Part shown: in pieces, positions 13,001-34,880 of the stretch
Position numbering within the stretch: position 1 is the stretch's first letter
Layout: every line of letters begins with the position of its first letter
Assembly (NCBI RefSeq): GCF_028389875.1
Contig: NC_084678.1
Coordinates: 17,142,899-17,206,898, forward strand
DNA: 64,000 nucleotides
DNA from: Rhea pennata
Taxonomy: Eukaryota > Chordata > Aves > Rheiformes > Rheidae
Direction of reading: 5' to 3'
The notes under the pieces: model-generated
What the model saw: the letters and a program-made list of their open reading frames with translations, nothing else
What the model was told of the DNA's origin: nothing
Databases searched by the model: none
Made by a program: the position numbers and the translations under genes

Positions 13001-14060
13001 CCGAGGGGGGGGGGGGGGGCCGTGGCTGCCTGGCCTCAGCTCCCCGCGACCCGGCCTGCTGGGGCTTTGCAGCCGGAGCGGAGCTTACCCTAATCCGGGC
13101 GAGGATCAGCAGCGGCGTGCTGGGGGGGGGGGCATGTTCCCGCTGCCGGCGGCTCCGGGGCTGCGGATAGCCAGGGCGGCAGAGGAGGTGCCCCGAGGCA
13201 CGGTGGCATCCGGGGACGTCCGTTGGCCCCGGCTCCTTGCCGGTGCAGCCCAGCCAGCCGGGCTTTTGGGGCTGGAGCTGGTGACGCTTTAGGGCCGCTG
13301 CAGGGCCAAAGGTGCAGCCGTGCCTGGGGCTCAGGCTGGGCAGAGCGACCGCAGCGTCAAGGGGGACGCGCGAAGGTGGCTGGGACGGTGCAAGCGTTTT
13401 CCCGTCCTTCCTGGAAAAATCCAACATCTGCCCCCCCCGGCTGGGCTGTGCCGTCCCTCCCCAGGCTTTATTTAAGATCAAGCTGAGAAACATGTTTTGC
13501 GTTAATCCTGCCCTAGGAAAGCAAGAGGAGGATTACATTTTAGCCACTTTGCATTGCCTTTTCCTGCGGTAGCTAAACTGGCCCGGTTCGGGCGTCCGGG
13601 GAGCGCGGGGCCGCCGCTGGATTAGCTCCGCTGAGCCTCGAGCAGCCACTTTCTGCCGCGCGGCACAGAGCCGGCTGCCCCGGCAGGCGCAGCGCCGGCG
13701 CCCAGAGCTGCTCTCAGCGATGCCCCGCTTAGGCAGTGACTAGTCCCCGGCGTCCCCGCAGCTGCCCGACGGGGGATGATTAGGGCGAGAGGCACCCGCT
13801 CGCCCGAGCAGCCACAGCGGCGCTGCCGAGGGGCATTCGGGCTCCTGCGAGCCCCGGCTCAAAGCCTGCACCAAGAGGCTCTGGTTAAAGGGATGCAGGA
13901 CGGAGCTGCGGGCCAGGGCCCGGCCGGCGGCAGGGCTGGGCGCCGCTGCGCCGCGCTTCGCTTCCCGCTGCTCCGCTGTCCCTGCCCCGGGAGCGCAGGA
14001 AAGGGGCGGCCGGGCCCCGGACCCGCGCGCGCCTTCGGCAGGCCGTGCAGCCCGAGAACA
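10081..14060. other. GC- and CpG-rich interval, no gene recognised
   Basis: Long open frames on all strands reflect high GC content and do not look like known proteins. Short AT-rich islands break the stretch, for example 11030-11140, 11800-11900 and 13455-13570, and may be non-coding regulatory elements. G runs occur at about 13005-13018 and 13121-13130. It may hold promoters of transcripts I cannot delimit. Confidence 0.4.
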
Positions 14061-14079
14061 AACGCGCAAAACTCGTCTT

Positions 14080-14350
14080 TCAAATGGTGTGTGGCTTTTC
14101 AACCCCATCTCAAACAGCTTTATTCACACAAACGTCTCTTAATTTACAAAGCCTCTGCCACTCATACGCATCAGGGTATCCACAGTGTTCAAAGAACTTA
14201 AATAGAACGTCTCATACCAACCCGAGTAAACCAAGTACAAAAAATATTTATATAAAGTTGTTCACACATAGGTCCTAGATTACCAGCTTTGTGCAAAAAA
14301 AAAAAAAGGAAAGAAAAAAAAGAAAAATACAGATTTATTTACTAATATCA
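14080..14350 (-). other. Probable 3' end of an unidentified minus-strand transcript
   Basis: This is a sharply bounded AT-rich block between GC-rich flanks. Read on the minus strand it has the texture of a terminal 3' untranslated region: a U-rich run, a UAUAUAAAUAUUUUUU stretch, then AAUAAAGCUG about 200 bases later, near the block's end. The nearest minus-strand coding sequence upstream is STK35, whose stop is 11.9 kb away. The block is therefore either the distal end of a very long STK35 3' UTR or belongs to another transcript. I cannot decide which. Confidence 0.4.
14119..14124 (-). terminator. Poly(A) signal of an unassigned transcript
   Basis: TTTATT on plus gives AATAAA on minus, followed in the sense direction by GCTGTTTGAGATGGGGTTG, a GU-rich downstream element. 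It is better formed than the other hexamers nearby. Confidence 0.45.
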
Positions 14351-17300
14351 TTACCTTTAGTTCAGAGTCTGGGTTTAAGCCTTCTGCTCTTGCTAGCGCA
14401 GCACGGGGGCTGCAGGGAGGCCGGGGAGCAGAGGCGGGGGCGCGCGGGGGCCGCAGGTGGCCCTGCTCCGCCGCGCCGCGAGCCCGAACGGCCCAGCAGA
14501 GCCGCTGCAGCGCCGGCGTGCGGGAGCCGGGGGCCGCGGCGGCCCGGGCGGCTGCTGGGGAGGGGGCAGGTGCCGGCGCGGGGAGGCCGAGCAGCGAGCG
14601 GTTACAGCACCTCTGCTGCGACGTCACCCTGGGCGATGAAAGCGCTGGGACGCAGCGCAGCGAAACGGGATTTGCCACATTGCCACGGGAAGCGACCAGT
14701 TGAGCGTGTTTTCCCTGCGGTGGAGACCCACAGGCTCTGGCTTCCGGGCGCTTCTGCTCTACCAACTCTTAAACCTGTATCGTGCGAGCAAAAGCCTGGG
14801 CGTTTGCAAGGAGCCTGCGTGCAGTGATGCCAGCTGCAGCCTGGGGCGAGCGTGGCAGGAGGCTCCTGCCTCAGAGCCTCCCTCCCCTCCGCTGCCAGCG
14901 CCCCGCGGCCTCCCTGCAGCAGCGGCTTGGAGAAGGGCTCAGAGCAAAGGGGGCAGCGGGGGTCCGCGGGCCCGGGCGCCCCACTCGCCTGCGGGAGCTG
15001 TAGTGTCTGGGGGAAACATGACAAAGCAGCAGTGCATTTCCCTGCGCTCGGGCCCCGCGGACAGGAACAGTGAATCGTGTCCCGGTTTGGGCCCTGAAGC
15101 AGTTGCCCCATGGCGCTGACCAGGCTTAAACCCAGACTCGGTACTGCATACGGCGGAGACATACGACGCACACGACGGAGGAATTCCACAACGATGGTAA
15201 CGCTCGGTTTTAAGTCTTATTGCTCCAGAAAGGCTCCAAGAGCCTCTGATATGTGAAGGAGCCGGGTCCTGAGGAGTAAAGGAAGACCACGGGGGTAACT
15301 CCTATCTGTCACTAGCACCGCTGAACCTCAAACACAGCAGCAAGGGGCCAAAGGGGAGCTAGCCTAACCCCGCTAGGCGACAGCCATCTCTGCTCTCTCC
15401 TCCGTGCAGACCAAAGCTGGCTGGGAGATCCCCGCGACACCTGCGAGCTGCTGGAGCTGTTGGACTCGCTGCAGGCTGGTGCAGATAACCTTTCCCAACC
15501 CTCCTGAGGCTTGGCTTGTCCCCCCCCACCCCCCCACCCCCACTTCCCTCTTGTAAACAGCATAGTCAGAAGTAAACAGTTTCACACAATCACTCCTACG
15601 GCGCGGCAGACCGGGGTGCCGGCTGCAGCACAACCTCGGGCTTCACGCCAGCCTCGAGGGCGGCAGGGTGTTCTCCTCTCACCACGGCCCCTTTGGCATC
15701 TGGATGTTCAGCATCGGTGCTGCAGACAGACAGTCCGGCACAGGGCTGCGCAGCAAGCTGCAGGCTGGAGGCTGCTTTCCTTTAGCTTGAATTTTCCCAG
15801 CTGCACATCCGAATGCCAAAAACTTCTACTGCCAGGGGTGGGGAGAAGTTTAACCTGCAGGATCTGGGTGGAAGATGCTTGATAGACCCAGCCCAGAAGA
15901 GATGTCTAAACACCTCTCGCATAACATCACATGCAGGTTTGAGTTGTTCCCCATTGCCACCTTGTTCTAAAGGGAACGCTGGGCCAAAATAACTGGAAGA
16001 GAGACATTAGGAGCTTGTAAACACTAAGCAGCTTCCTTAATAGTCCGAGGAGCCGAGCACAAACAGCAGCAAAGTCATCAGGGAGAAATGCTTTCAAAAG
16101 GACAAACTAAACAGGGGAACATCCACATTGGCCAAAGGCTAGCAGCCCTAGGACTCTTCCTTGGAAGTGTTTGCTAAATCCTAAGTAAGGCACTACGGTC
16201 TAGTTCACTAACATCAAGCTGCTTTAAAAACACAAATGCAACGCAAAAGCTGAGGTGGAGCCGTGTGGTTTGAAGATGGCTTGAAACCATGATGGGCTAA
16301 GAGGGCGACCGACCCTCGTGAGGCTGGAGTCCCGGTGAGGGGCCCATTCATCTTCCACCTGCATGTCCTGCACTTCAGGCTTGGTTTCTACATATACAGG
16401 CACGGAGAGATACTCAGTGCCCAGGAACAAATGCGAGGACTGGCTGCAAGCTCTGTGTATCACAGGCCAGAGCAAGCACGCTTCACAGGCAGTTCTGCAA
16501 GGCATCTCCTCCATCCAGGACAGCTCTCCTGCCAGGAAGCTCCCTTCTCCAAGGGCATAATGCCCAGGGAAGGGCCCTTCTGGCACAGAAAGCCTGTGTG
16601 AACAGCTTCAGGCGTGTAAAGCCCTCTTACTCCACCAGTTCAAGCCAGGGTAAGGTTTTAACAGTCAGTAGCAAAGGCTCTAGTAGGTGGGAGAATGATG
16701 GTTTGGTGATTTGGGCACTAATGCTGGAGTTGCAAAACACAGGGTTCAGTCCTCGCTTCACTGCAGCCCTCCTGGGGATGCTGGGCCAGGCGCAGGGGCT
16801 CCGCAAGCCGTCACGGGAGCAGGGAGGGCAGCCCGCCCTTGATTCCCAGGAGGGGCCTCGGCATGGCTGCTGCAGGGATCTGCTGCTAGCTGGAGAGAAA
16901 GCAGACCAGCCAAACCGCACTTCAAAGGCCCCCGAGAGAGCTCTGTGGCCAAGGCTGAGCGCACAGCCCGCTAACCAACCCTGAACTGCCTAACTCCCAG
17001 TAACTGTCCGGGAAGGAGTTCTTACAGCTCTCGTCTGGCTGTGGCTGGCCACAACCCACAGAGGCACCCCTAGGAACAAACACAAGAACCGAGTGGGAAC
17101 AGTGGGAACAGCCGCACAATTTGTGCTGGCCAAACAATCACAAAAGACCCACGGCCTCGAGCCTCACGGCGTCATCTTCCCGAGGAGGACCCGGCCCTCC
17201 CGCAGCGACAGCCTTAGCCTTGCGTCCTGGAACAGACGGAGAGAGGAGGAAAAACCCAACTCCTTCCCTCCCCGCCTCCCAACTTTAGCTCTGCCTTAGC

Positions 17301-20300
17301 CCACATAAATTTACTGCATTTCCATACATTCCCATGAGGTCAGTAAAGTAAACTAGAGTAGATAGAAGGAGCTGCTGTCAGTTTAGGAGCCTTTTGGTGA
17401 TGATAAATGGAAAACCAGAGCCTGAATACAGGCCGGGGACAGTTCCTACTGCCAGAAACAGGGAAAGCAGGGGGACCCTGTTCTGCCTGTGAACTTGGCC
17501 AGCTCCTGGTAAGCACTGAACACCTGGTTGCTTGCAAGTAATGCTTGATCAGAACAGCCTATTCCCCAACTGGTGCCAGTTGACTTAACCTGGTGGGAAG
17601 TGTTTCAGCTGCTTCAGAATCTGCAGGACAGAGAAGAGGTGGTGCTTTACACTGCATTTACAGTGAGCTAAGTCTAAAGACATCACATGGGGTAAGCCCC
17701 AGAGTATCAGTGTTGCTCTAAATATAGGTAAGGAAATGGCGTATTAACTGCTCAGCCTGAGGTTCCAATCTCCTTACTTGAGCGTCCTGCTGAACTGTAA
17801 CCAAGTAAGCAAACCTAAACAGCAGCATTGCCTTTTGCTTCCTGGAGAGAGCTATCTAGCAAGGAAAAGTGTTTTGCAGGAGGCAAGAAGCCAGCCTGTG
17901 AGCCATTTAGGCCAAACCTCCTCCCCTCCCTAGTGCTGTTCCTAACAGCTGCAGTTTGGCATAAGTGAGCTCAGATTAGTGGATGGCGATCTGCTTTTCT
18001 TGTATGTAGACAACATGTGTCTGAAAACGTACCTACTTGGCCCTCACTGCCCTCTGTATTGCAAGACTGTCCATAACAAATTTCACTAATGAAAACAAGG
18101 AAGAATAAAGGTCTGTCAATCCCAGAGGCAGACCTGCCTTGCAGAATGGCTTTCCAGCTTGTTTGCACTACTCTAACCTAACATCAACTGCTTATAACCT
18201 GAGCAGCATTTGCCTAGACAGAAGTTACCTGGCTATGAAATCATTAACATGCAGTCTCCAAGACTCACTTCTACTAAAGCCTTGCACTCCGAATGCAAAC
18301 CCAGCAACCACTTCATCCCCTTTCCCCTGGGGGAAGAAATAGCTTTAACCCTAAAGTTGTGCCCAGCTGGACTCAGACATGGGGCCTGGCAGCATATCAT
18401 GCTACCAGAAGCTATCCTGCTTCCCACCTGTTTATGGGCTCAGATCTTCTCTAGAAATATTCACGGAGTCAAACAGCAGCACCAGGGGAGGCAGGGATGG
18501 CTGGGAAGTGGCAGCTCTTCTATCTGGATCTTAGTCAAGGATAGCTTCATGAGCATGAAAGCTGCTTGGCTTGTGCTCTTCTGTAGGCCCATGAAGCCCC
18601 CATCCCATAACCCCAAAACATCTCTTCCCAACAAAACAACACCCAAAGATTTCACACTGCAAAATCCTGCAGGCCAGGCATCTTCTGTACCATCTTCTTC
18701 CCTTGTCTTCAAGATCCCTAGTTGCACGTAAGTAATGGAGATTATGGGTCCCTGGTAAATAAACCTGCAAAAAGAATCAAAAAAAGAAATAGGTATCAAT
18801 CATATCCGTAGGTTTGTTCCAGTCACTAAGTCATGACCGAGGAGAACGTAGTACCCCATCAAACCCTCCTGTCCCACCTCAGACTGCGGGCAGGTAGAGT
18901 TGAAGCGCATGTAGACTGTATTTGCTGTGTCTCCATTTTTCATTTCAACTCTTAATTAAAGCAGTACTTGAGAGACTAGGAGAACTTGAGATGAATGCAT
19001 ACTTTCTTATTACATGGTTAAAGTCAATGACCTTTAAATAATGCCTGTGAACAACTGCACTAAGTAGAAGGTGAAAGGAAGCATCGCTGGAGTCATTTAT
19101 CCGCCTCGATAGAAGTTCTGCAGGAGACTGCTGTGGAGAAGGTGTCCTTGCCCAAGGCTTTCCTGCCAGTCCCAGTACGTCTGAGGGGAGCTTTGCACAG
19201 CTCCTTACTTAGCAGTGCTCTTGTTACTGGGCCAGGCCTGTCTGTTATGGGGCTGGACTCCCTTTAGAGTTATTGCTTATGAGAAAGTGCTTCAGACAGT
19301 TTTGTACAAAGAGCATGTAGCTGCGTAAATACATATCCAGCCATCTCAGCACATACGTCTGGATTAGTCTCACAGCTAAACACAGCATTGCCTTTCCACA
19401 ACACAGCGCCATCCTACAGGATATGCGGTGTTAGCCCAGTTGAAACTAGGGTGAACACCCTCTTGTCCTTTTAGCTCAGTGTCACAGAAATACCTACCTA
19501 ACTGCCCTGCACATGAGTCACCTATGTTTTTGTCCTGGTTTGTAACTGGACAAATTCTCTGTCAGTACTGAACACTAAGTCTGGTTCCAAACAAACCAGT
19601 AGCAATGTGTGTGCATGCAACATCTCTTCTCTTGGGAATCATTATATGCATTTAACTGTGTATAGACAAACCTCAAACACAGCATGAAGGGGATGCTCGT
19701 GGTCTTAATTATGCCTGGTCTACGGAAGCGTAAACTGTGTGCCCTTCCAATGGCTGTTATTTCTATATAGAAAACGCATCATTCAGGATGTCAAAGTCTT
19801 CACAAGGAAGGCTTAGCAGAGCTGCAATCAGGGCCAGGCATGTCTGTCGATGGAGGTCCCCTTCTCACCAATATTTGCTCTGCCTGGTGGCACCTCAAAG
19901 ACTTCCTATGGTGCTGGACCTGGCTAGGCATAGTCCTGGAAGTCACTTCAGCCCCGGGGGTAAAACCCTGCTTTGCTTCGGAACTCCTCCTATTACAGAC
20001 TTATGGTAATTTTATAGCAGTTAATAGCAATTTAATTTTTCCCCTAAACTTCAGCTCTGAGCTCAGAGACAGTTGCATGGAAAAATGGAGGGGGACAGGA
20101 AGAGGAAGCTTCTGCTTTATCAGGGGCAGATCAGCTCTGGGGGGGCTCTGCCAGCCCCTCTCCCACCTGGATTGAGCAAGCGGCTCTTCAGATAAACCAA
20201 CTGATACTGCCTGAACAGTGGGAAAGATCTGCTGAAGAAAAACTGCTCCTGTCCAGCAAATTATTCAAATCCCTTAGCCCTAGGAAACTCATTAAAGAAA

Positions 20301-23300
20301 TATATGCCAAAAGAATACATTTCTTAAAGAAAGCAGCTCAGCTGCTCAGAGTAGAAACCAGGACCACATGCGCACTGCTTCACAGGGGAGTTGGACTGGG
20401 AAACACTGCCTTTGTAGGCTGCAGATCAGAAAAGCACCTTTCCGCTTTACAAGGGAGACTTGTGAGAGGCTGCCAGGTCGGGGGGACTGATGCAACGAAT
20501 TTTCTGGAACATTTCTCCTGTGCTGCAGCTTCATTAGCAAGTAGGACAGTGTTTCTGTTCACGTCTCCCTGGAGTAGGAGCATCTTCAGGAAAGATGCCT
20601 TGTTTGAGCAATTTCAAGCTCTCACCTCTGAGACAGGAGAGCTCGCTACACTGACGCATGTTGTTTCAGGGGCTTGTTCAAGAGCTTTTAATCCCTCCAC
20701 TGATGCCACTTATAGTTTTAATCAGCTCAAATGTTCATTTGGCATCAGCAGGATATGAGCCAGCAGCCTATGAAGTCCTCATCCAGCACCTAATACAGGT
20801 AACACCAATGCTAAGGTCACAGGGAGCTAGTCGGAGGTGGCAACACAGTACTTGTAATAGATGGCCCTAACACAGGGGAGGCAGATAACCTAGCACCTTT
20901 CCCTGTTAACCATATCATCCGCCCTGCACAGGAACACAGGATGCAGGGGCAGGGTTGAGAGCATCCTTTATTTCCCAGCTTCGTCATGCTCTTTACATAT
21001 GTACGTGTGCGAAACACTCCTTTGAGAGCTCCCTAAAATCCAACTGCAGTGCCTTCCCCCAGGGTAGGAAGAGTGGGGGAGACAGTGAGCAAACAAGAAT
21101 ACATCTGGTCAGATGTGGTGGGATCCAGGTCATCTGGAGGGCTCCACTGCTCTCCAGGTAGGAGCTACATTGCCCAGGAATGTGTCACTACTCAGCGCAG
21201 AGGCCCTGGGGATGCTGCTAGCTGCATCTGCTGCTGCTGCCAAGAAGTGGAAGTGATCTTGTTTTTATACTATTCCAGGGCTTGTTTTGTCCATGCCAAG
21301 ATTCACAAATCACACTGAAAACAGTCTGAAGTCAAAATCAACACTGATTCAGAAACGAAACTACTATACTTTTCTTCAGCTTTCTCACATGTTCCTGTCC
21401 AGCAGCGTCAGGGCCTCTTTACTACAGAGGAACTGAGGGGTGCTACTGGACCAGACCTAGTACCATGCAAGAGCCTTGCTCCCTGACAGCTTGTAGTCAG
21501 AGACATGTCTTATATGTGTCTGATTCCTGCCCTCCAGATCTAAAGAGCTGTACAGCAGCAATTTATTACCTGTGCTCAGCAGCAGCCCAGCAACGCTGGC
21601 TGCTCTTCGGCAGAGCACTGGAGCATTCCTGCAGATGTGCTAATTGAGGAGAAATGCCATCATGCAGGGTGGGTGAGCAGATGAGTTTTTCCAGCATCAG
21701 CTCAGTTGCATTTTGAAAACACAAACAGGAGAACAAAGCAAATGTAAACAGTTACTTTCAGCTGCAACTGAAATGATCAAAACCCACAGCAGGAAGAAAA
21801 GTACCGGAGCAAACAAGAGGCAGCTCCAGCTGTCAGCCATTTCCCTGCCGAAGGCAGTACCTGAGAGACCGCACGTCTGAATCGACGCTGCGCCCACTCC
21901 TGCCGTTCAGTGTCCACTCCAAACCAGACCAGCTATTTTATCAACAGTGATCAACTGTCATGGAATATGATCTACCAGAACAAGCTGCCCCCCGCACTGA
22001 GCAAAACCATTGCTGTTTGATGTCCTACAGGAATTACAGCTAGGAATTTTTGTAAATATTCAATCATTCAGATACTTGACCAAACTTAAAAACAAGGCAG
22101 TTGCATCTGCACCGTGTGCTAACAAAGCACTGGTAGGCGTGATGGTAATGGGATCACTAACTTTCCTGTGACTTCACCTTACGCTGGCTGCAAAGCGTGC
22201 ACTGAAATGGTGGACGACGCTGCCACTTGCTCCTCTCGTGATCCGCCCGTCTTTGTGGCGACGATCACAGTCAGCCATTTGCTTTCACTGCACCTCGCTC
22301 CTTAGCGAGGATAAAAGTGGACAATCCACGCTGCACAAATCCGTAACGTCAGACACTCTCCCACTGACAGTGCGGTACACAAGGGGAGGGAACACGTGTC
22401 CCTTGGGGAGCTCAAAGTACAACGACTGGAAAGATAAGAGAAGGAAGACAGATGTTCACATAGTGATGGGGGGGGGGGAGATGTGAGCAGCCCCAGCACT
22501 GTGAAACCAACCCCAGGACTGTGACTGGGTGCAAAAATCCTCCACTGCCGTGGAGATCAGGAAGACACTGATAGGAAAGGCAGCTCGCAGCTCCTCCGAG
22601 AACAAGGCACATGGCTGGAGGTTTGGAAGTCTTCCTGCATCACTAAGTAGGGGTGAAATAGCCCTTAGTGCAAACTGCAGTCACAGTACTGGGCTATCAC
22701 ACAGCAATCAAGAGATTAACAGCAGGTACCCAACACAGCCCAACCACTTGCTAATTGTACCAGAATGGCTTTTGTCCTCTGTGCCTAGAAGGCATGCTTG
22801 TGGTAATCAGGCCTTACATAATCCTGTGCTCCAGAAGATGTGGGAGCTCACTGTTCAGAAAAGAAAGAGGAGACCCTCATTTCCCCCAGGGAGTGCACAG
22901 CTTGCTGCCCGCCTGCACAGAACCCAAAGCCCTGGGAGGACAAGAGTGTGGCAGATGCCAAGCCAAAAACACTTTCCTGGCTGAGAACCGATATTTAACG
23001 TCTGCATTTTGGAGGGATGAAGTCTGCTGACGGGCAGGTTCTTGCAGCAGGACTGCCAGGACATGAAGCAAAATCAGAACAGGTCAATGACGAACCAAGG
23101 AATAAGTGAAAATCTGATTGCCATGATCAGGGAGGGTTAGTTTTACAGGTTCTGCCATGAACTAAGCCCACCTAGGGTCTGAAACTGTTCAGGAAAAGAG
23201 TAACTCATTGTGCTGCCTGACACCTATATAAGCTACACACAAGTGCTGCAACTATGTTGGAGAGGTTACTTGAGTTTCATGGTCAACCTAAACTACCTGA

Positions 23301-25781
23301 GAGTTCGGGAGCTGCTCTCAAGCCCATTTTAAGCTTCCTTCTCAAGCATGCATCCCGTTTAAGATTTACATTCAGTAACAGCCCAGCAATAGCGAGCAGC
23401 AGGCCGATTCAAACGCACAAGCATACAATTCATAAAAGCCCCCGTAGGGAAGCGTAGCAATCGCATCCTGCTGCCCCTGCAAACAAAACACAGCAACACT
23501 TCCCCCCTACGCAGCATAATGCACAGCGTCTGCAGTGACCATATGGCTGGTGCTCCGCTCCTATCTGGGCCACGCAGAGCCCAGCCACGGCACGCTGGCC
23601 GGATTGTGTTATATAAGTGCAGCCATCTCCCCTGCAGCTGTGTCGCTAGCGGGAACGATTGGTGCAGACTCACGGCTGGCTCCATCCATGGATGGAGGGG
23701 AGTTCAAAAGGCAGCTGGGTTTTAAGCAAACAGCCGCGGGGTAGGACTGTCCCCTCGCTGTTTGTTATCCCTGCGTGTGCTGTTCGGCGGTTATGCGCAG
23801 GATGAATCTTCCCCAGAGGGCACAGGCCTGTTGCATAACTCAGCAGCATCATGTTAGCACAGCACGAGTGATCACAGATGGCAACAGCGGAGGCAAACCC
23901 TGACCCTCCGCCACACAGCACTTGAAAACCCCAGCTCCCAGCCCCACAAGATGAGAAATGTCTCCTTCCCCATTGCTGCGCCCTGGAGCACAAGGCAGGG
24001 TGTCCTGTTCTTGCCCTAGGGCTTCATCACACCCACGTGAAGAGCCCTGCAGATTCAGTCCACCTCCCCGAGCCCCAGCCCCCACCTGCACCGAGACCAG
24101 TACCAAGCCCCAGCCTCAGGCAGAAGCAGTCACATCAATTACTTGCACTGAAGATCTTAAGGGCGTTAAAATATTTTGTGCCTTGTGATGCAGAGGAAAT
24201 GGTTTGTGGACCCTTCCGAGCAGACCAGCAGTGGCAGGACTAGACCCACCCAAAGGGCCTTTCCATGACTATATTCCTATTCCTCTGGGCTTCTCTTCTG
24301 GGGACACACCAGACACTTTCTATTCACACCTTGCTCCGCACACACGTAGAAGGCTAGGCAACACCCCCCAGGAATTCTTGTCTCTTGAGGTTAAATCTTA
24401 AGAGTTTGGCTTTTGGAGCACTGCTGTCTCAGGTAGGACAGGCAGCTGCCAAGGGTGCTGAGAACAGCACAAAGCTTATCTGGGCACATTCCGGCGGTTT
24501 GTCCGGACAGGGCACGGAGAGCAGATCCGTCTTACGTAAGCCCAGGAGTGCTTGGCTTAATTGAGCAGTGAGGAGGTTTAAGCCCTACCTGCCAAACTGC
24601 CTTTACGCTCCCCATCGTACTCTGCACGTTACTGCAGAAGGCTCTCCATCGGGAGCAGGGTGGGTGCAGAGCGACCGACTGCAAAGCCCCAGGCTTGCTG
24701 TTTGCTGGCTCCAGCAGCCCCGTCAGCTCTCTCCACTTTGTGTCTGTGATTTGCTTTGATCCAGTAGGATCTTTTTGATTTGTGGATCTGGAAAGGACTG
24801 GGAGGTCCAAGCTGCAAATCTAACATTTGTTATTTGCAGACTTCTCAAAGGTCTTCTATAATCAGCAACATGAAAGGTAGCTCTGCCATTGCTTGTGAAA
24901 GAGTGGGGCTCAGAACGCAGCCTGGCCTCTTGTAATCTGTAATTTTTCAATTTCATTGAAGTATTTGTCTGCCAGAGGAATCCCTAGTAACAGCTCTTGT
25001 TTATAGACATCTATGCCATGAAGGCAACACCTCTCATTCCTATGGTGTCACTGGTTACTCACACCGCCAGCTACCCCCACCTCCCTCGGGCAGTCCTTCC
25101 AGACCATATGTGACCCCCAAGGCCTCAGGCCTCAGGATTCAGCAGAGACTGAGCTTTGAACTATTTAGGAACTGAGCTGGGGGGGGGGGGGTGGTACAAA
25201 CTCTGCCTAAACTGAACTGAGAGCAATCTGAGTGCAACTGTTTTGTAAGCTTCCTTCCTGCACAGACTTCTGTCTCTGAACTCAGATGCTGAGCACCAAA
25301 GCATCTTACTGGGGCTTATGCAACTGCAGTTCACACCAAAAGGATGAAAACAAAGCGAGACACATCACAGCCTTTCCAGGTGAGAGCAAGGGAAATGCCT
25401 TATCTGTGCCGAGAGCCCACCTGCTGCTCTGCTCAGCGCAGCCCCAGCAAGCCAGCCTAGCGCAGAGCTGTAGAGTCTGGGCACGCGTCGGGAGGAAGGA
25501 CTGTGCAAGGCAATGAGGTGCTCTCGGCGCTGACTACTGAAATTAGACGAGGGAGCAGGGGAGACAGAACTGGCAGCTCCCTCCCTGCCTCTTGGAGGGA
25601 CAGTCATACCCAGGGCTGATGTCAAAGGTTGCTCCCGGGTTTCTCCGCTGCACACCAGCCTCTTTGTCAGCTAGCGGCCAGGACTGCTGCGGAGCAGGGC
25701 TGCTGTTCAGCCCTCTCGCCTGCACTCAGGCTTTGGGCAGCAGTGTGAAGTGCGGCTGCTAATACTGTTTTCCACCTCTAT
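14351..25781. other. Large interval without recognisable coding sequence
   Basis: About 11.4 kb downstream (minus sense) of STK35. No open frame here resembles a known protein and I saw no tRNA, rRNA or microRNA hairpin. The first part (14380-15120) is GC-rich; the rest has ordinary composition. It may include extended STK35 3' UTR or a long non-coding RNA. A G run occurs near 25181-25192. Confidence 0.4.
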
Positions 25782-25787
25782 TTTATT
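25782..25787 (-). terminator. STK35: Proximal candidate poly(A) signal for STK35
   Basis: TTTATT on plus gives AATAAA on minus, about 195 bases beyond the STK35 stop codon. If used, it gives a short 3' UTR. The distal signal at 14119 is the alternative. Confidence 0.35.
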
Positions 25788-25979
25788 TTTGCAGTAGAAT
25801 AGGTGGATAAAATCTCAGAAACAGTGCTCTGATGAGTCACTATAGAAATTGCTCTGGGAGCATAAAAGACTCCATTGTATCATTAGAGTGCATAAGCGGG
25901 CTGGTAAAGAAGACAGTATTATATAAAAACTGCAGATCACTTACCCAGCTGCAAAGCACAGCAGTGCTCTGCCCTGAAT

Positions 25980-34227
<8,248 letters not shown>

Positions 34228-34230
<3 letters not shown>

Positions 34231-34880
34231 GGGGGGGGGGCACCGGGACCGTGCGGTGCGGTGCGGGGGAGGGGGGCACCGGGACTGCAGTGCAAAGGAA
34301 GGGGTGCATTGGGGCTGCACAGTGCAAAGGGGGGGCACCGGGACGGTGCGGTGCAAAGGGGGGGGTGCATTGGGGGCTGCGCAGTGCAAAGGGGGGTACC
34401 GGGACGGTGCGGTGCAAAGGGGGGGGGTGCATTGGGGGCTGCGCAGTGCAAAGGGGGGGCACCGGGACGGTGCGGTGCAAAGGGGGGGGTGCATTGGGGG
34501 CTGCGCAGTGCAAAGGGGGGGCACCGGGACGGTGCGGTGCAAAGGGGGGGGGTGCATTGGGGGCTGCACAGTGCAAAGGGGGGGGCACTGGTGCTGTGCA
34601 ATGCAAAGGGGGGGTGCATTAGGGCTATGTGGTGCAAAGGGGGGTGCATTGGGGCCGTGCAGTGCAAAGGGGGGTACCGGGACGTGCGGTGCCAAGGGGG
34701 GGCGCACTGGAGTCATGCAGTGCAAAGAGGGGTGCACTGGGGCGGTGCGGTGCCAAGGGGGGGGATCAGGGCTGTGCAGTGCGAAGGGGAGGGGGCCCCG
34801 GGGCCGGGCAATGCCGTGGGGGTGCATTGGGGCTGCACTGTGCGGTGTGGGGGGGTGCACTGGAGCTGTGTAATGCAAAG
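34228..34880. repeat. G-rich minisatellite, about 30-base units in roughly 60-base doublets
   Basis: Alternating units contain GGTGCATTGGGGGCTGCGCA and GGCACCGGGACGGTGCGGTG, each followed by GTGCAAAG and a run of 5-13 G. The first 600 bases are regular; degenerate units (TGCACTGG, GTGCAGTGCAAGG) continue to about 35300. Because the unit is near a multiple of three, long open frames run through both strands, giving His/Cys/Pro or Gly-rich nonsense. It lies in the STK35/PDYN intergenic region. Confidence 0.85.

Noticed and set aside
11737-13493. Open frames of about 300 codons in the 10-14 kb GC-rich interval
   Set aside because: Low-complexity Pro/Arg/Ala/Gly content with simultaneous open frames on both strands; no family resemblance.
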